DNA from: Hyphomicrobiaceae bacterium
GTDB taxonomy: Bacteria; Pseudomonadota; Alphaproteobacteria; Rhizobiales; Hyphomicrobiaceae
Length of the DNA stretch: 64,000 nucleotides
Direction of reading: 5' to 3'
NCBI GenBank assembly: GCA_008933705.1
Contig: WBUN01000008.1
Span: forward strand, 49,076-113,075
Notes under the pieces: generated by a model
The model's database searches: none
What the model saw: only the letters and a program-made list of their open reading frames with translations
What the model was told of the DNA's origin: nothing
In this document: piece by piece, positions 1-8,768 of the stretch
How positions within the stretch are numbered: position 1 is the first letter of the stretch
Layout: each line of letters opens with the position of its first letter
Program-made: the position numbers and the translations under genes

Positions 1-665
1 ATTCGTCGCTCAATCCGCGCATGACCGTCGGGCAGATCATCGCCGAGCCGATGCGCGTGCACGACATTCTGCCCAAGCCGCAGATCGCGGGCCGTGTCGC
101 TGAGCTGCTGCAGCTCGTAGGGCTGTATCCCTATATGGCGTTGCGCTATCCGCATGAGCTGTCGGGTGGGCAGCGCCAGCGCGTCGGCATCGCCCGGGCT
201 CTCTCGGTCAATCCGCGCGTCATCATCTGCGATGAGGCCGTATCGGCGCTCGACGTCTCGATTCAGGGCCAGGTCATCAACCTGCTCGAGGATTTGCAGC
301 ACAAGCTGGGGCTGACTTACCTCTTCATCGCGCACGACCTTGCCGTGGTGCGCCACATCTCGACCAAGGTGGCGGTCATGTATCTCGGCCGCATCGTCGA
401 GTACGCGCCCTCCGACGAGCTGTTTGCCAACCCGAAGCACCCCTACACCAAGGCCCTGCTGGCGGCAGCACCGATCCCCGATCCGGTGATCGAGCGCACG
501 CGGCCGCGCACCATCATCAAGGGCGAGCTGCCGAGCCCGCTCAATCCCCCATCCGGCTGCGTCTTCCATCCCCGCTGTCCGCTGGCGACCGAAGACTGCA
601 AGAAGGCCGTGCCGCCTTTGCGCGAGCTCGGACCCGGCCATCCCGTAGCCTGCATCCATGCTTGA
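1..665 (+). CDS. Oligopeptide/dipeptide ABC transporter ATPase, DppF/OppF-like (5' truncated)
   Basis: This is the C-terminal part of the ATPase that powers peptide-type ABC import. The reading frame is open from the window edge (codons from base 3 give SSLNPRM, typical of DppF just after the Q-loop), so the gene starts upstream and its Walker A is not visible. Seen: the ABC signature [15 protein letters not shown], Walker [17 protein letters not shown], the H-loop in FIAHDLAVV, and the C-terminal oligopeptide HPY tail with [11 protein letters not shown]. It is followed by a substrate-binding protein and two permeases on the same strand, so it belongs to one importer operon. The family is confident; the actual substrate (peptide, nickel, opine or sugar) cannot be told from the ATPase. 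Confidence 0.93.
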   Translation, partial: SSLNPRMTVGQIIAEPMRVHDILPKPQIAGRVAELLQLVGLYPYMALRYPHELSGGQRQRVGIARALSVNPRVIICDEAVSALDVSIQGQVINLLEDLQHKLGLTYLFIAHDLAVVRHISTKVAVMYLGRIVEYAPSDELFANPKHPYTKALLAAAPIPDPVIERTRPRTIIKGELPSPLNPPSGCVFHPRCPLATEDCKKAVPPLRELGPGHPVACIHA

Positions 666-713
666 GCAACTGATCGAGTTGGACTGGGAAGTAGAAACTG
701 AAGGGAGGTAATG

Positions 714-2294
714 ATGCTGAGGACTGTCTTGCGAACGGTGATTGCGAGCACCGCCGCGTTGCTCGTGGGTGCGGGGATTGCGGGCGCGCAGACGCCGAAG
801 AAGGGCGGCACGCTCAACTTCGGGGTGGTCGCCGAGCCGCCGAACTACGATTGCCACGGCAGCACCACCTTCGCGCTCGTCCATCCGATCGCGCCGCACT
901 ACTCGCTGCTCGTCAAGTTCGACGGCAAGGAATACCCCAAGGTGATCCCGGATCTGGCTGAGAGCTGGACGGTGTCGCCTGATCGGATGACCTACACGTT
1001 CAAGATCCGCACCGGGGTCAAGTTCCACGACGGCTCGCCGCTGACATCAGAAGACATCAAGGCGACGTACGATCGCATCATCAATCCGCCGCAAGGGGTG
1101 GTGTCGATCCGCAAGGCCTATTATGCCGATCTGGTGGTCGAGGCGCCCGATCCGACGACGGTGGTGTTCAAGCTGAAGAACCCCATGGCAGGCGTGCTCG
1201 AGGCTTTGGCCTCGCCCTTCAACTGCGTCTACAGTGCCGCCAAGCTCAAGGAGAATCCGCGCTATCCCGAGACGCAGATCATGGGATCCGGTCCCTTCGC
1301 CTTCGTGCAGCATGTCAAGGGCTCGACCTGGGAAGGCAAGCGCTTCGACGGCTATTTCCGGAAGGGGCAGCCTTATCTTGATGGCTACAAGATCTTCTTC
1401 GTGAAGTCGGGTGGCGTCGTCCCCGGCATCCTGGGTGGTCAGTTCGACGCCGAGTTCCGCGGCCGCAATCCGTCGGAAAAGGCGCAGCTGCTCGAGAAGA
1501 TGAAGGACAAGCTGACGGTGCACGAGGGCACCTGGGTGAACAACCTGATGCTCGTCTTCAACACGACGCGCAAGCCCTTCGATGACGTCAAGGTCCGCCA
1601 GGCCCTCAGCATGGCGATCGACCGCTGGGGCGGCTCGGATGCGCTCTCGAAGATCTCCATCCTGAAGTTCGTCGGCGGCGTGATGCGGCCGGGCTATTCG
1701 ATGTCCTTGCCCGAGGCCGAGCTCGTCAAGCTGCCCGGCTACTCCAAGAACATCAACAAGTCGCGCGAGGAAGCCAAGAAGATCCTCGAGCAGGCCGGCT
1801 TGAAGGATCTGAAATTCAAGCTGCTGAACCGCAACATCCCCGAGCCCTATACGCCGGCCGGCGTCTACTCGATCGACCAGTGGCGCCGTATCGGCGTGAC
1901 GGTCGAGCACGAGCAGCTCGAGACCAAGCTCTATCAGGAGCGGGTCGCCAAGGGTGACTTCGACGTGGCCGTCGAGTTCCAGGCCGACTTCATGGACGAT
2001 CCCACGGCGCAGTTCTCGAAGTTCCTGACCAAGAAGCTGTCGCCGAGCGGCTACTCGGGCCACACCGACACCAAGATCGATGAGATGTATACCAAGCAGC
2101 GTCAGACCATGGACGTGGCCGAGCGCACCAAGATCGTTCGCGAGATGGAGCGCTATGCCCTGACGCAAGCCTACAACGTGCCGATCCTGTGGTGGCAGCG
2201 GATCATCATGTACAACAAGAAGATCAAGGGCTGGTACATGACGCCGAGCCACTACCTCTGGCAGGACCTCTCAACGGTCTGGCTCGACCAGTAG
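714..2294 (+). CDS. ABC transporter substrate-binding protein, SBP_bac_5 family
   Basis: Periplasmic solute receptor of the dipeptide/oligopeptide type, about 526 residues, the usual length for the family. The N-terminus is a Sec signal (MLRTVLRTVIASTAALLVGAGIAGAQ) followed by KKGGTLNFGVVAEPP. Inside are the family landmarks YTFKIRTGVKFHDG near residue 90 and DVKVRQALSMAIDR near residue 290. Two ATGs lie in tandem at 711 and 714. GGAGG at 704-708 is only 2 nt from the first and 5 nt from the second, so 714 is preferred. It sits between the ATPase and the permeases; a strong hairpin follows the stop codon. Ligand unknown. Confidence 0.92.
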   Translation: MLRTVLRTVIASTAALLVGAGIAGAQTPKKGGTLNFGVVAEPPNYDCHGSTTFALVHPIAPHYSLLVKFDGKEYPKVIPDLAESWTVSPDRMTYTFKIRTGVKFHDGSPLTSEDIKATYDRIINPPQGVVSIRKAYYADLVVEAPDPTTVVFKLKNPMAGVLEALASPFNCVYSAAKLKENPRYPETQIMGSGPFAFVQHVKGSTWEGKRFDGYFRKGQPYLDGYKIFFVKSGGVVPGILGGQFDAEFRGRNPSEKAQLLEKMKDKLTVHEGTWVNNLMLVFNTTRKPFDDVKVRQALSMAIDRWGGSDALSKISILKFVGGVMRPGYSMSLPEAELVKLPGYSKNINKSREEAKKILEQAGLKDLKFKLLNRNIPEPYTPAGVYSIDQWRRIGVTVEHEQLETKLYQERVAKGDFDVAVEFQADFMDDPTAQFSKFLTKKLSPSGYSGHTDTKIDEMYTKQRQTMDVAERTKIVREMERYALTQAYNVPILWWQRIIMYNKKIKGWYMTPSHYLWQDLSTVWLDQ

Positions 2295-2303
2295 AAACGA
2301 CCA

Positions 2304-2336
2304 GCGCTGGCGGCGCCGTGTGCGTGCCGCCAGCGC
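2304..2336 (+). terminator. Intercistronic hairpin between binding protein and permease
   Basis: Perfect 11-bp inverted repeat GCGCTGGCGGC (2304-2314) and GCCGCCAGCGC (2326-2336), loop 11 nt, 10 nt after the stop codon of the binding-protein gene. No T-run follows, so it is more likely an mRNA 3'-end stabiliser or partial transcription barrier than a full intrinsic terminator. Such elements commonly keep binding protein in excess over membrane parts. Confidence 0.6.
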
Positions 2337-2361
2337 CCTCCTAAGACGCGGTAGCAAAGAA

Positions 2362-3315
2362 ATGCTCTGGTATCTGATCCGCCGCCTGTTTCTCGTGATC
2401 CCGACCCTGATCGGGGTGGCGATTGCGGTCTTCTTCCTGATCCGCGTGATGCCCGGCGATGTCGTGGTCGTGAAGCTCAGGGCCGACGGCGCCGACGTGT
2501 CGGAGGAGATGATCCAGGCGGAGCGTAAGCGTCTCGGGTTGGACAAGCCCCTCTATATGCAGTTCACCGACTACATGGTCGGCCTGGCCCACCTCGATCT
2601 TGGCAAGTCGCTGTGGACAGGTGATTCCGTCAACAAGGAGATCGCCATCCGCATCCCGGTCTCTCTCCAGATCGCGGTCATGGCCAGCATCATTGCGGTT
2701 CTGATCTCCATTCCGCTCGGCACCATTTCGGCGCTCTATCGCGACACCTGGATCGACCACAGTGTACGTGTCTTGGCGGTCTCGGGGCTTGCCGTGCCCT
2801 CGTTCTGGCTCGGCATGCTGATCATCCTGGCGCTGCTGGCGTTGTTCAACTGGCTGCCGAAGATCGGCTACGTCCCATTGTGGGAGGACCCGATCGCCAA
2901 TCTGTCCGTGACGATCTGGCCGGCGATATCGGTCGGCTACCGCTACGCTGCGGTGGCGACCCGCATGATGCGCTCGGCGCTGCTTGAGGTCATGCGCGAG
3001 GACTATATCCGCACCGCTCGCGCCAAGGGGGTGTGGACACGGCTCATCATGCGCCGCCATGCCCTGCGCAATGCGCTGCTGCCTGTCGTAACCGTGATCG
3101 GCCTGGAGTTCGCCTTCCTGATCGGCGGCCTCGTCGTCACCGAGCAGGTGTTCAACATCAACGGCGTGGGCAAGCTGTTCGTGGATGCCACCACGCGCGG
3201 CGATTTCAACCTCATCCAGGGGCTCGTGCTGTTCATCGCCACGATGTTCATCTTCGTCAACCTGATCGTCGACCTGCTCTATGCGTGGCTCGATCCGCGT
3301 ATTCGCCTGAGCTGA
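2362..3315 (+). CDS. Peptide-type ABC transporter permease, DppB-like
   Basis: Inner-membrane permease of the BPD_transp_1 family, 317 residues. It starts at MLWYLIRRLFLVIPTLIG, the standard DppB N-terminus, so the ATG at 2362 is preferred over a possible upstream start at 2320. Six hydrophobic segments can be counted. The EAA loop that contacts the ATPase lies near residues 200-230 (EDYIRTARAKG). It pairs with the next gene, 13 nt downstream, as a DppB/DppC heterodimer. The start has only a weak AAAGA ribosome site and is preceded by the hairpin at 2304-2336, in keeping with lower expression than the binding protein. Confidence 0.92.
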   Translation: MLWYLIRRLFLVIPTLIGVAIAVFFLIRVMPGDVVVVKLRADGADVSEEMIQAERKRLGLDKPLYMQFTDYMVGLAHLDLGKSLWTGDSVNKEIAIRIPVSLQIAVMASIIAVLISIPLGTISALYRDTWIDHSVRVLAVSGLAVPSFWLGMLIILALLALFNWLPKIGYVPLWEDPIANLSVTIWPAISVGYRYAAVATRMMRSALLEVMREDYIRTARAKGVWTRLIMRRHALRNALLPVVTVIGLEFAFLIGGLVVTEQVFNINGVGKLFVDATTRGDFNLIQGLVLFIATMFIFVNLIVDLLYAWLDPRIRLS

Positions 3316-3328
3316 AGGGGCGCTCCCC

Positions 3329-4225
3329 ATGGCAACCGTCGCCACGACACCGTCAGCCGATGCACTGCCGAAGCGGGCCAATCCACTTTGGCAGTTCATC
3401 AAGGTGCAGCCGCTCGGCGTGTTCGGCTTGCTGATCATTCTGCTTTACGTGGTGTGCGCACTGGGCGCCAAGTGGATCGCTCCCTACGATCCTGAGGCCA
3501 TAGACTTCGCCGCCATGCTCGCCAAGCCTGGCGAGGAGCATTTGTTCGGCACCGATCAATATGGCCGGGACGTGTTCAGCCGCATCGTCTACGGCGCGCG
3601 CACCGCGCTGGCGGTCGGCATCCTGTCCTCGATGTTCGGATGCACGCTCGGGGCATTGCTGGGAGCTGCATCCGGCTACTTCGGTGGACGCATCGACAAT
3701 GCCATCCAGCGGGTCGTCGACATCATGCTGTCGTTTCCGATCATCGTGCTGGCGATGGTCGTTGTGGCGGTGCTGGGCAAGCGCGCGGCGCTGGGCATCG
3801 ATTGGAACCTGATCGCGGCGATTGCATTGCCGATCATTCCGAAGATGGCGCGCGTGGCCCGGTCGTCGACGCTGTCGATTGTGGCGATGCCGTTCATCGA
3901 TGCGGCGCGCGCAGCCGGCTTCAGCCATAAGCGCATCATCCTGCGCCACATCCTGCCGAATATCGTCGCGCCGTACCTCATCATGGTAACGGCGTTCATG
4001 GCGCAAGCGATCCTGCTGGAGGCGAGCCTGTCGTTCCTGGGGCTCGGCGTCACGGAGCCGACGCCGGCGTGGGGGCTGATGCTGTCAGGCACCTCAGCCG
4101 ACTTCTATCAGACGGCGCCTTGGATGATCCTCTTTCCCGGCGCCGCCATCACGCTGGCGGTCTTCGCCTTCAACCTGTTCGGCGACAGCCTGCGCGACTG
4201 GCTCGATCCCAAGCTGAAGAGCTAG
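3329..4225 (+). CDS. Peptide-type ABC transporter permease, DppC-like
   Basis: Second membrane subunit of the importer, 298 residues. It has the DppC-type cytoplasmic N-terminus, a first membrane segment (PLGVFGLLIILLYVVCALG), the conserved HLFGTDQYGRDVFSRIVYGAR motif near residue 70, and the EAA loop FIDAARAAGFSHKRIILRHI near residue 190. It ends the visible operon and is convergent with dapE: the two stop codons abut at 4225/4226 with no spacer. No terminator is visible between them, so transcripts from the two sides may run into each other. Confidence 0.92.
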   Translation: MATVATTPSADALPKRANPLWQFIKVQPLGVFGLLIILLYVVCALGAKWIAPYDPEAIDFAAMLAKPGEEHLFGTDQYGRDVFSRIVYGARTALAVGILSSMFGCTLGALLGAASGYFGGRIDNAIQRVVDIMLSFPIIVLAMVVVAVLGKRAALGIDWNLIAAIALPIIPKMARVARSSTLSIVAMPFIDAARAAGFSHKRIILRHILPNIVAPYLIMVTAFMAQAILLEASLSFLGLGVTEPTPAWGLMLSGTSADFYQTAPWMILFPGAAITLAVFAFNLFGDSLRDWLDPKLKS

Positions 4226-5395
4226 CTACTCTGCAAAGAAGCTCTCGATGAACCTGCGGTAGATGGCCGTCAGGGTTGTGAGGTCGGATAGCGGCACGTG
4301 CTCGTCGACCTGGTGTGCGGTGGCGTTGCGCAGCCCCAGCTCGATGACGGGGCAATATGCGTAGATGAAGCGGGCATCCGACGTGCCGCCACTGGTGGTA
4401 AGCGCGGCATCCCGGCCAGTGACGGCACGCACGGCCGCGCTCATGGTCTCGACGAGGGGGCCGGGGGCGGTGAGGAACACATCGCCCGTACCCCAGAACC
4501 GCAGCGAATACTGCGCCCCCATTTCGTTGGCCACCGCATCGCAATGCGCTTTCACCCAGGCCTCGATCTTCGCGCGCGAGTGCAGGTTGTTGTAGCGCGC
4601 GTTTATGAGCGCCCGCGCCTGCGCCGGGATCACGTTGGCCGTGTCGTTCGGCACCGACAGAACGGTCGGCTGCAGGCTCGAGGGCTGGAAATTCGGCGTC
4701 CCGGCGTCGAGCGGCGTCGAGGACAGCCGGTCGATCATGCGCGCGAGCTTCGGCACCGGATTGTCGGCGAGCTGCGGATAGGCGGCGTGACCCTGCTTGC
4801 CCTGAACGATCAGCTCCGCGCTGACCGAGCCGCGCCGGCCGATCTTGATCTCGTCTCCCACCAGCGTCGTGCTGGTCGGCTCGCCAACCACGCACGCATC
4901 CGGCACCTGGCCGTGCGCCTTCATCCATTCCAGCACCTTCATGGTGCCGTTGATGGACGGACCTTCCTCGTCGCCGGTGATGAGGAACGAGATGGAGCCC
5001 CGTTTCAGGCCGCCATTGGCCTTGGCGTAATCGAGTGCGGCGGCCAGGAAGCAGGCAATGCCGCCCTTCATGTCGACTGCGCCGCGCCCGTAGAGCACGC
5101 CGCCGTCGATCGCGGCACCGAAGGGCGGTCTCGTCCATGCACTGGCCTCGCCGACCGGCACGACGTCCGTATGGCCGGCAAAGCACAGGTGCGGTGCGCC
5201 CTTGCCGAGGCGCGCGAACAGGTTCTCTACATCCGGCGTGCCGGCCTCCGTCATGGTCAATCGGTGGCAGGCGTACCCGGCCGGCCGCAGCACGCTCTCC
5301 AGGAAGGTCAGCGCTCCGCCCTCGTTCGGCGTCACGCTCTCGCAGCGAATGAGCGCCTGCAGCAGCGGTACGGGATCGGAAGGCTCGGCAGTCAT
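4226..5395 (-). CDS. dapE: Succinyl-diaminopimelate desuccinylase
   Basis: Cytosolic M20 metallopeptidase that hydrolyses N-succinyl-LL-DAP to LL-DAP in the succinylase route to lysine and peptidoglycan. Length 389 residues, normal for DapE. The zinc-site motifs are visible: AGHTDVVPVG (His75, Asp77), GRGAVDMKGG with the bridging Asp, and ITGDEEGPSINGT with the catalytic Glu pair. GGTSDARFI lies near the C-terminus. It is the last gene of a minus-strand set dapD, unknown membrane protein, dapE, with a 15-nt gap to the gene before it. The lysine branch is completed by lysA at 10.5 kb. Confidence 0.95.
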   Translation of the reverse strand: MTAEPSDPVPLLQALIRCESVTPNEGGALTFLESVLRPAGYACHRLTMTEAGTPDVENLFARLGKGAPHLCFAGHTDVVPVGEASAWTRPPFGAAIDGGVLYGRGAVDMKGGIACFLAAALDYAKANGGLKRGSISFLITGDEEGPSINGTMKVLEWMKAHGQVPDACVVGEPTSTTLVGDEIKIGRRGSVSAELIVQGKQGHAAYPQLADNPVPKLARMIDRLSSTPLDAGTPNFQPSSLQPTVLSVPNDTANVIPAQARALINARYNNLHSRAKIEAWVKAHCDAVANEMGAQYSLRFWGTGDVFLTAPGPLVETMSAAVRAVTGRDAALTTSGGTSDARFIYAYCPVIELGLRNATAHQVDEHVPLSDLTTLTAIYRRFIESFFAE

Positions 5396-5410
5396 TTCAT
5401 CCTCCAGCGA

Positions 5411-6148
5411 TCACGTGCGCGACGCAGCCGGCTTGGCGGCCAGCGCCGGATCGAGCGTCTGCAGGATCATGATCTTCTGCCAGATCTTCTGCGACAGGCC
5501 GGCGCCGATCCGCTCGATATCGCTTACGGCCTCGGTGACGATGGGGTCGGGGAAGCTCTGCGCGTAGAGAACCGCCACTTTCGATGTGAGCGAGAGCATC
5601 TCGGAGCAATAGTCGAGATAGCGCGTCAGCTCGAACGGGGAGAGCGTGCGCGTAGGCGAAGACGGCGTCTTCCCGGCCACGCTGACCATGGTGCTGGGAT
5701 CTTTGGTGAGCTGGTGCATGTCGATCACGTGCACGATGGAGCGAAGCTCATGCAGCGCCCGCAGGGCCCGGCGGCGCTTCAGGCGCTCCTCCACCGTCAC
5801 AAGAAAGAACAGCGCGGCGCCCATCAGAACGACAATATTCAATGCCGCCTCGATGCCCTGCAGCACCGAGTATACGCTGTCGGCGTTGGTCTTGGAGAAG
5901 TCGATCAGCATCAACACGCGTGTCAGCAGCCAGATGCACCCCGCGAGTGCGGCAAACACAAGAACACGAAGCGGAATGTTGCGCCGGCCGATGGCGGCGG
6001 CGCGCTGGGAGTTCTCGTGTGCGATCGCGTGCAGCTCTGCGCATACCTCGCCGAGACCGGTGCCAGGAAAGCGCTCCGCGATGCGCTGCTGCAGCGTCGA
6101 GATCGTCTCGACCACCTTGGCGGCGTCCAGCCCGCGATAGGTGCGCAT
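5411..6148 (-). CDS. Two-span membrane protein of unknown function in the dap operon
   Basis: Hypothetical protein of 245 residues that I do not recognise. Seen: a helical cytosolic N-terminal region of about 65 residues, a hydrophobic segment (RVLVFAALAGCIWLLTRVL), a loop of about 20 residues, a second segment (NIVVLMGAALFFLVTV) near residues 107-125, then a charged helical C-terminal half with no cysteine pair or nucleotide motif. AAGGA lies 6 nt before the ATG. It is sandwiched 18 nt after dapD and 15 nt before dapE on the same strand, so co-transcription with DAP synthesis is very likely. A role in the envelope or in organising the pathway is only inference. Confidence 0.8.
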   Translation of the reverse strand: MRTYRGLDAAKVVETISTLQQRIAERFPGTGLGEVCAELHAIAHENSQRAAAIGRRNIPLRVLVFAALAGCIWLLTRVLMLIDFSKTNADSVYSVLQGIEAALNIVVLMGAALFFLVTVEERLKRRRALRALHELRSIVHVIDMHQLTKDPSTMVSVAGKTPSSPTRTLSPFELTRYLDYCSEMLSLTSKVAVLYAQSFPDPIVTEAVSDIERIGAGLSQKIWQKIMILQTLDPALAAKPAASRT

Positions 6149-6166
6149 GCGCGTCCTTCCGGAAGG

Positions 6167-7009
6167 CTAATCCCGAAGCAGATCGTTGATGCTGGTCTTG
6201 GATCGCGTCTTTTCGTCGACCGTCTTCACGATCACGGCGCAATAAAGACTGGGGCCCGGGGATCCGTCGGGCAGCGGCTTGCCCGGCATGTTGCCCGACA
6301 CCACCACCGAGTACGGCGGCACGTAACCCACATGGGTCTTGCCGGTCGCGCGGTCGATGATCTTGGTCGATGCGCTGATGAAGGTGCCCATGGCCAGCAC
6401 CGATCCCTCGCCGACGATCACGCCCTCGACCACCTCGGAGCGCGCGCCGATGAAGCAGTTGTCCTCGATGATGGTTGGGTTGGCCTGCAAGGGCTCGAGC
6501 ACGCCGCCGATGCCGACACCGCCCGAGAGATGCACGTTCTTGCCGATCTGGGCGCAGGAGCCGACCGTTGCCCAAGTATCGACCATTGTTCCGCTGTCGA
6601 CGTAGGCACCCAGGTTGACGAAGGACGGCATCAAGACCACGCCCGGCGCAATGTACGCGGATCGTCTGACGACGGCCCCGGGGACGGCACGGAAACCCGC
6701 CTTCCTGAAGCTGTCCGGCGTCATCCCTTCGAACTTGGAAGGCACCTTGTCCCACCAGTATGCCCCGCCAGGGGCACCGGCGATCAGACCCATGTCGCTA
6801 AGTCTGAACGACAGCAGGGCAGCCTTCTTAAGCCATTGATTAACAGCCCATTTCCCATCTGTCTTGGCCGCCACACGGGCTTGGCCGGCGTCGAGCAGAT
6901 CAAGGGCAGCCTCGACGGCGTCGCGTACTTCGCCGCGGGTGTCGGGGCTGATCGTGTCCCGCTTCTCCCAGGCAGCCTCGATGGTGTCATGCAGTGCGGT
7001 GTTCGACAT
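6167..7009 (-). CDS. dapD: 2,3,4,5-tetrahydropyridine-2,6-dicarboxylate N-succinyltransferase
   Basis: Left-handed beta-helix (hexapeptide-repeat) acyltransferase that succinylates tetrahydrodipicolinate using succinyl-CoA, the committed step of the succinylase DAP branch. The N-terminal helical domain has the typical [17 protein letters not shown]. The beta-helix runs from about residue 120 with repeats such as [20 protein letters not shown] and [15 protein letters not shown]. The C-terminus includes [15 protein letters not shown]. The start [15 protein letters not shown] (7009) is chosen over a start 30 nt further upstream because it matches the family N-terminus. First gene of the dapD-unknown-dapE set, divergent from the SGNH hydrolase gene across 146 nt. 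Confidence 0.95.
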   Translation of the reverse strand: MSNTALHDTIEAAWEKRDTISPDTRGEVRDAVEAALDLLDAGQARVAAKTDGKWAVNQWLKKAALLSFRLSDMGLIAGAPGGAYWWDKVPSKFEGMTPDSFRKAGFRAVPGAVVRRSAYIAPGVVLMPSFVNLGAYVDSGTMVDTWATVGSCAQIGKNVHLSGGVGIGGVLEPLQANPTIIEDNCFIGARSEVVEGVIVGEGSVLAMGTFISASTKIIDRATGKTHVGYVPPYSVVVSGNMPGKPLPDGSPGPSLYCAVIVKTVDEKTRSKTSINDLLRD

Positions 7010-7155
7010 GCGGAGCGTTCTGGCGCGAGGCTGCCTCATCTGTCAACGGGTACAAGCTCTATTGGATGTCGGTTGTGTGCAATTCGCGTGAATGCTTTAC
7101 GGATACGCAGGCGTAGCCTAGGTTTTGCTCACGGGGAGGTTGGGACGCGCATTGC

Positions 7156-7986
7156 ATGCTTAGGCTTGTGCTTCTGGGGGCGCTTGCGAGCACGATCGTA
7201 CTGACGCCGATAACAGCGGTTCCGCAGGAGCTTGCGCTTGCGGGGGCGCCCGCGATCGTCCTTCCGTCCGCGCCTCCAGCCCTGTCGACAGAGTGCCGCC
7301 CGAAACGTTCCGTCGCTGAGTTCATTCGCAGGCCGCTGCGAGCGCTGCATCGCGCCGTCTTCAGCGGTCGCCAGATCAGGGTGCTGGCGATCGGCTCATC
7401 ATCGACCGTTGGCGTGGGGGCCTCCTCTCCGTCCGCGACCTACGTGGCGCGGCTCGAGACCACTCTCGAAGGCTCCTTGAAGGGCATGGATTTCGACGTG
7501 ATCGGCCGCGGTATGTCGGGCGAGGTGGCGCAGGGCGCTGCGGACCGCATGAAGCGCGAAGTCGAGGATACCAAGCCCAACCTGGTCGTCTGGCAGGTCG
7601 GCACCAACGACGCTCTTCGCCATGTCGGTCTCGACCAGTTCAAGAGCTGTCTGAGGAAGACGCTGACCTGGCTTGCCGAGAACAAGATCGACGTCGTGCT
7701 GGTCAACCCGCAATACGGCGACCAGCTCGTCAAGGATGACTACTACGGCCAGGTCGTCGCCGCCGTCGCCGAGGTGGCGAAAGACATGCACGTCCTGCTG
7801 GTGGATCGCTTCCAGGAGATGCGAGAGCTGCAGCGGGAGCGCGGTGATACGTTCTATCTGACGGCCGACAACCTGCACCTGAACGATGTGGGCTATCGCT
7901 GCATGGCAGAGCAACTCGCGCGCTCGATCGTCGCCGCGCTGCTGCAGGCTGACGCCGATGGGGCTCAGCCGGTATTCCTGCCCTGA
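7156..7986 (+). CDS. Secreted SGNH/GDSL-family hydrolase
   Basis: Predicted exported esterase or deacetylase, 276 residues. The N-terminal hydrophobic signal MLRLVLLGALASTIVLTPI is followed by a short linker. The SGNH blocks are visible: block I VLAIGSSSTVGVGA (nucleophile Ser near residue 80), block II Gly in VIGRGMSGEVA, block III WQVGTNDAL (Asn), and block V HLNDVGYRCMAEQL (Asp and His). A paralogue with the same order of motifs lies at 54388-55227 beside an OpgC-like acyltransferase, so a role in trimming acyl groups on envelope glycan is plausible but unproven. The nearest Shine-Dalgarno (GGGGAGG, 7134-7140) is rather far from the ATG. Confidence 0.82.
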   Translation: MLRLVLLGALASTIVLTPITAVPQELALAGAPAIVLPSAPPALSTECRPKRSVAEFIRRPLRALHRAVFSGRQIRVLAIGSSSTVGVGASSPSATYVARLETTLEGSLKGMDFDVIGRGMSGEVAQGAADRMKREVEDTKPNLVVWQVGTNDALRHVGLDQFKSCLRKTLTWLAENKIDVVLVNPQYGDQLVKDDYYGQVVAAVAEVAKDMHVLLVDRFQEMRELQRERGDTFYLTADNLHLNDVGYRCMAEQLARSIVAALLQADADGAQPVFLP

Positions 7987-8058
7987 TCGTCGAGTGTCTG
8001 CCAATCACCCAATGGCAGGGCAGCCGGTCCGTCTTGTCGCGCGGCGATCGCAGATGGA

Positions 8059-8724
8059 TTATTCGAGGGCTGATCGGATCAGTCGCTTGGCGTCCTCGCT
8101 GTCCCACTCCGCCGGCCCCAACAGGCGGCCGATCTCGCGACCTTGGCGGTCGAGCAGCAGGGTGGCCGGCAAACCGACTGCGCGCAGCGTCGTGGCAAGG
8201 CGCGCCGTGGGGTCGACATATAGGGCGAGACTCTCGACCTTGGTTTCCTCGAGGAACTTTCTGGCACCCGGCAGACCTGTGCGATCGACACTGATCGCGA
8301 CCACCTCGAAGCTGTCGGAGCCAAGTTCCTTCTGCAGCCGGTCGAGAGCCGGCATCTCCTTGCGGCAGGGCGCACACCATGTCGCCCACAGGTTCAGCAG
8401 CACCACCTTGCCGTGCCATTGCGCGAGCGTCCGCTCGGTTCCCGTGCCGTCCTGGAATTTGACCTCGCCCAGCTCCTCCGGCGTCTTCTTGAACACGAAA
8501 GCGGCCATCTGGCCACGGCTCAGCGGATGCGAGCCCTGGCCGGACGGCGGAGCAGCCGGCCGGGCCTGTTCCCCTTGGGCTGGCGAGGGCTGCCGCAGGG
8601 CGTTGTCAGGACGGCCGAGTGTCACGTATACCGCTGCGAACCCCACAACGGCGGCAATGACTGTCGCCCACATGACTGTGGGCATCATTCCGCGCGGACC
8701 ATCATTCGGATTGCCGGCCGCCAT
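8059..8724 (-). CDS. tlpA: Membrane-anchored TlpA-like thiol:disulfide oxidoreductase
   Basis: Periplasmic thioredoxin-fold reductase of the TlpA/ResA type, 221 residues. One N-terminal membrane anchor ([20 protein letters not shown]) is followed by a proline-rich linker and a thioredoxin domain with the active site WCAPCRKEM. In alphaproteobacteria TlpA keeps cytochrome-oxidase assembly factors or other cysteine proteins reduced. The gene is divergent from argH with only 44 nt between the start codons. A tlpA/argH arrangement is common in this class, which supports the symbol, but the exact partner protein is not shown by the sequence. Confidence 0.88.
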   Translation of the reverse strand: MAAGNPNDGPRGMMPTVMWATVIAAVVGFAAVYVTLGRPDNALRQPSPAQGEQARPAAPPSGQGSHPLSRGQMAAFVFKKTPEELGEVKFQDGTGTERTLAQWHGKVVLLNLWATWCAPCRKEMPALDRLQKELGSDSFEVVAISVDRTGLPGARKFLEETKVESLALYVDPTARLATTLRAVGLPATLLLDRQGREIGRLLGPAEWDSEDAKRLIRSALE

Positions 8725-8768
8725 CTCGTGAACTCACGCCTCTTTGCAACGATCGGAAGGCCAGCCCC

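Noticed and set aside
6829..6844. TTAA pairs resembling a CtrA box
   Set aside because: The spacing is 8 rather than 7 and the site is inside dapD coding sequence.
4298..7204. A 968-codon open frame on the plus strand
   Set aside because: It runs antisense through dapE, the membrane protein and dapD, which have clear enzyme motifs. Long mirror frames are expected in GC-rich coding DNA.
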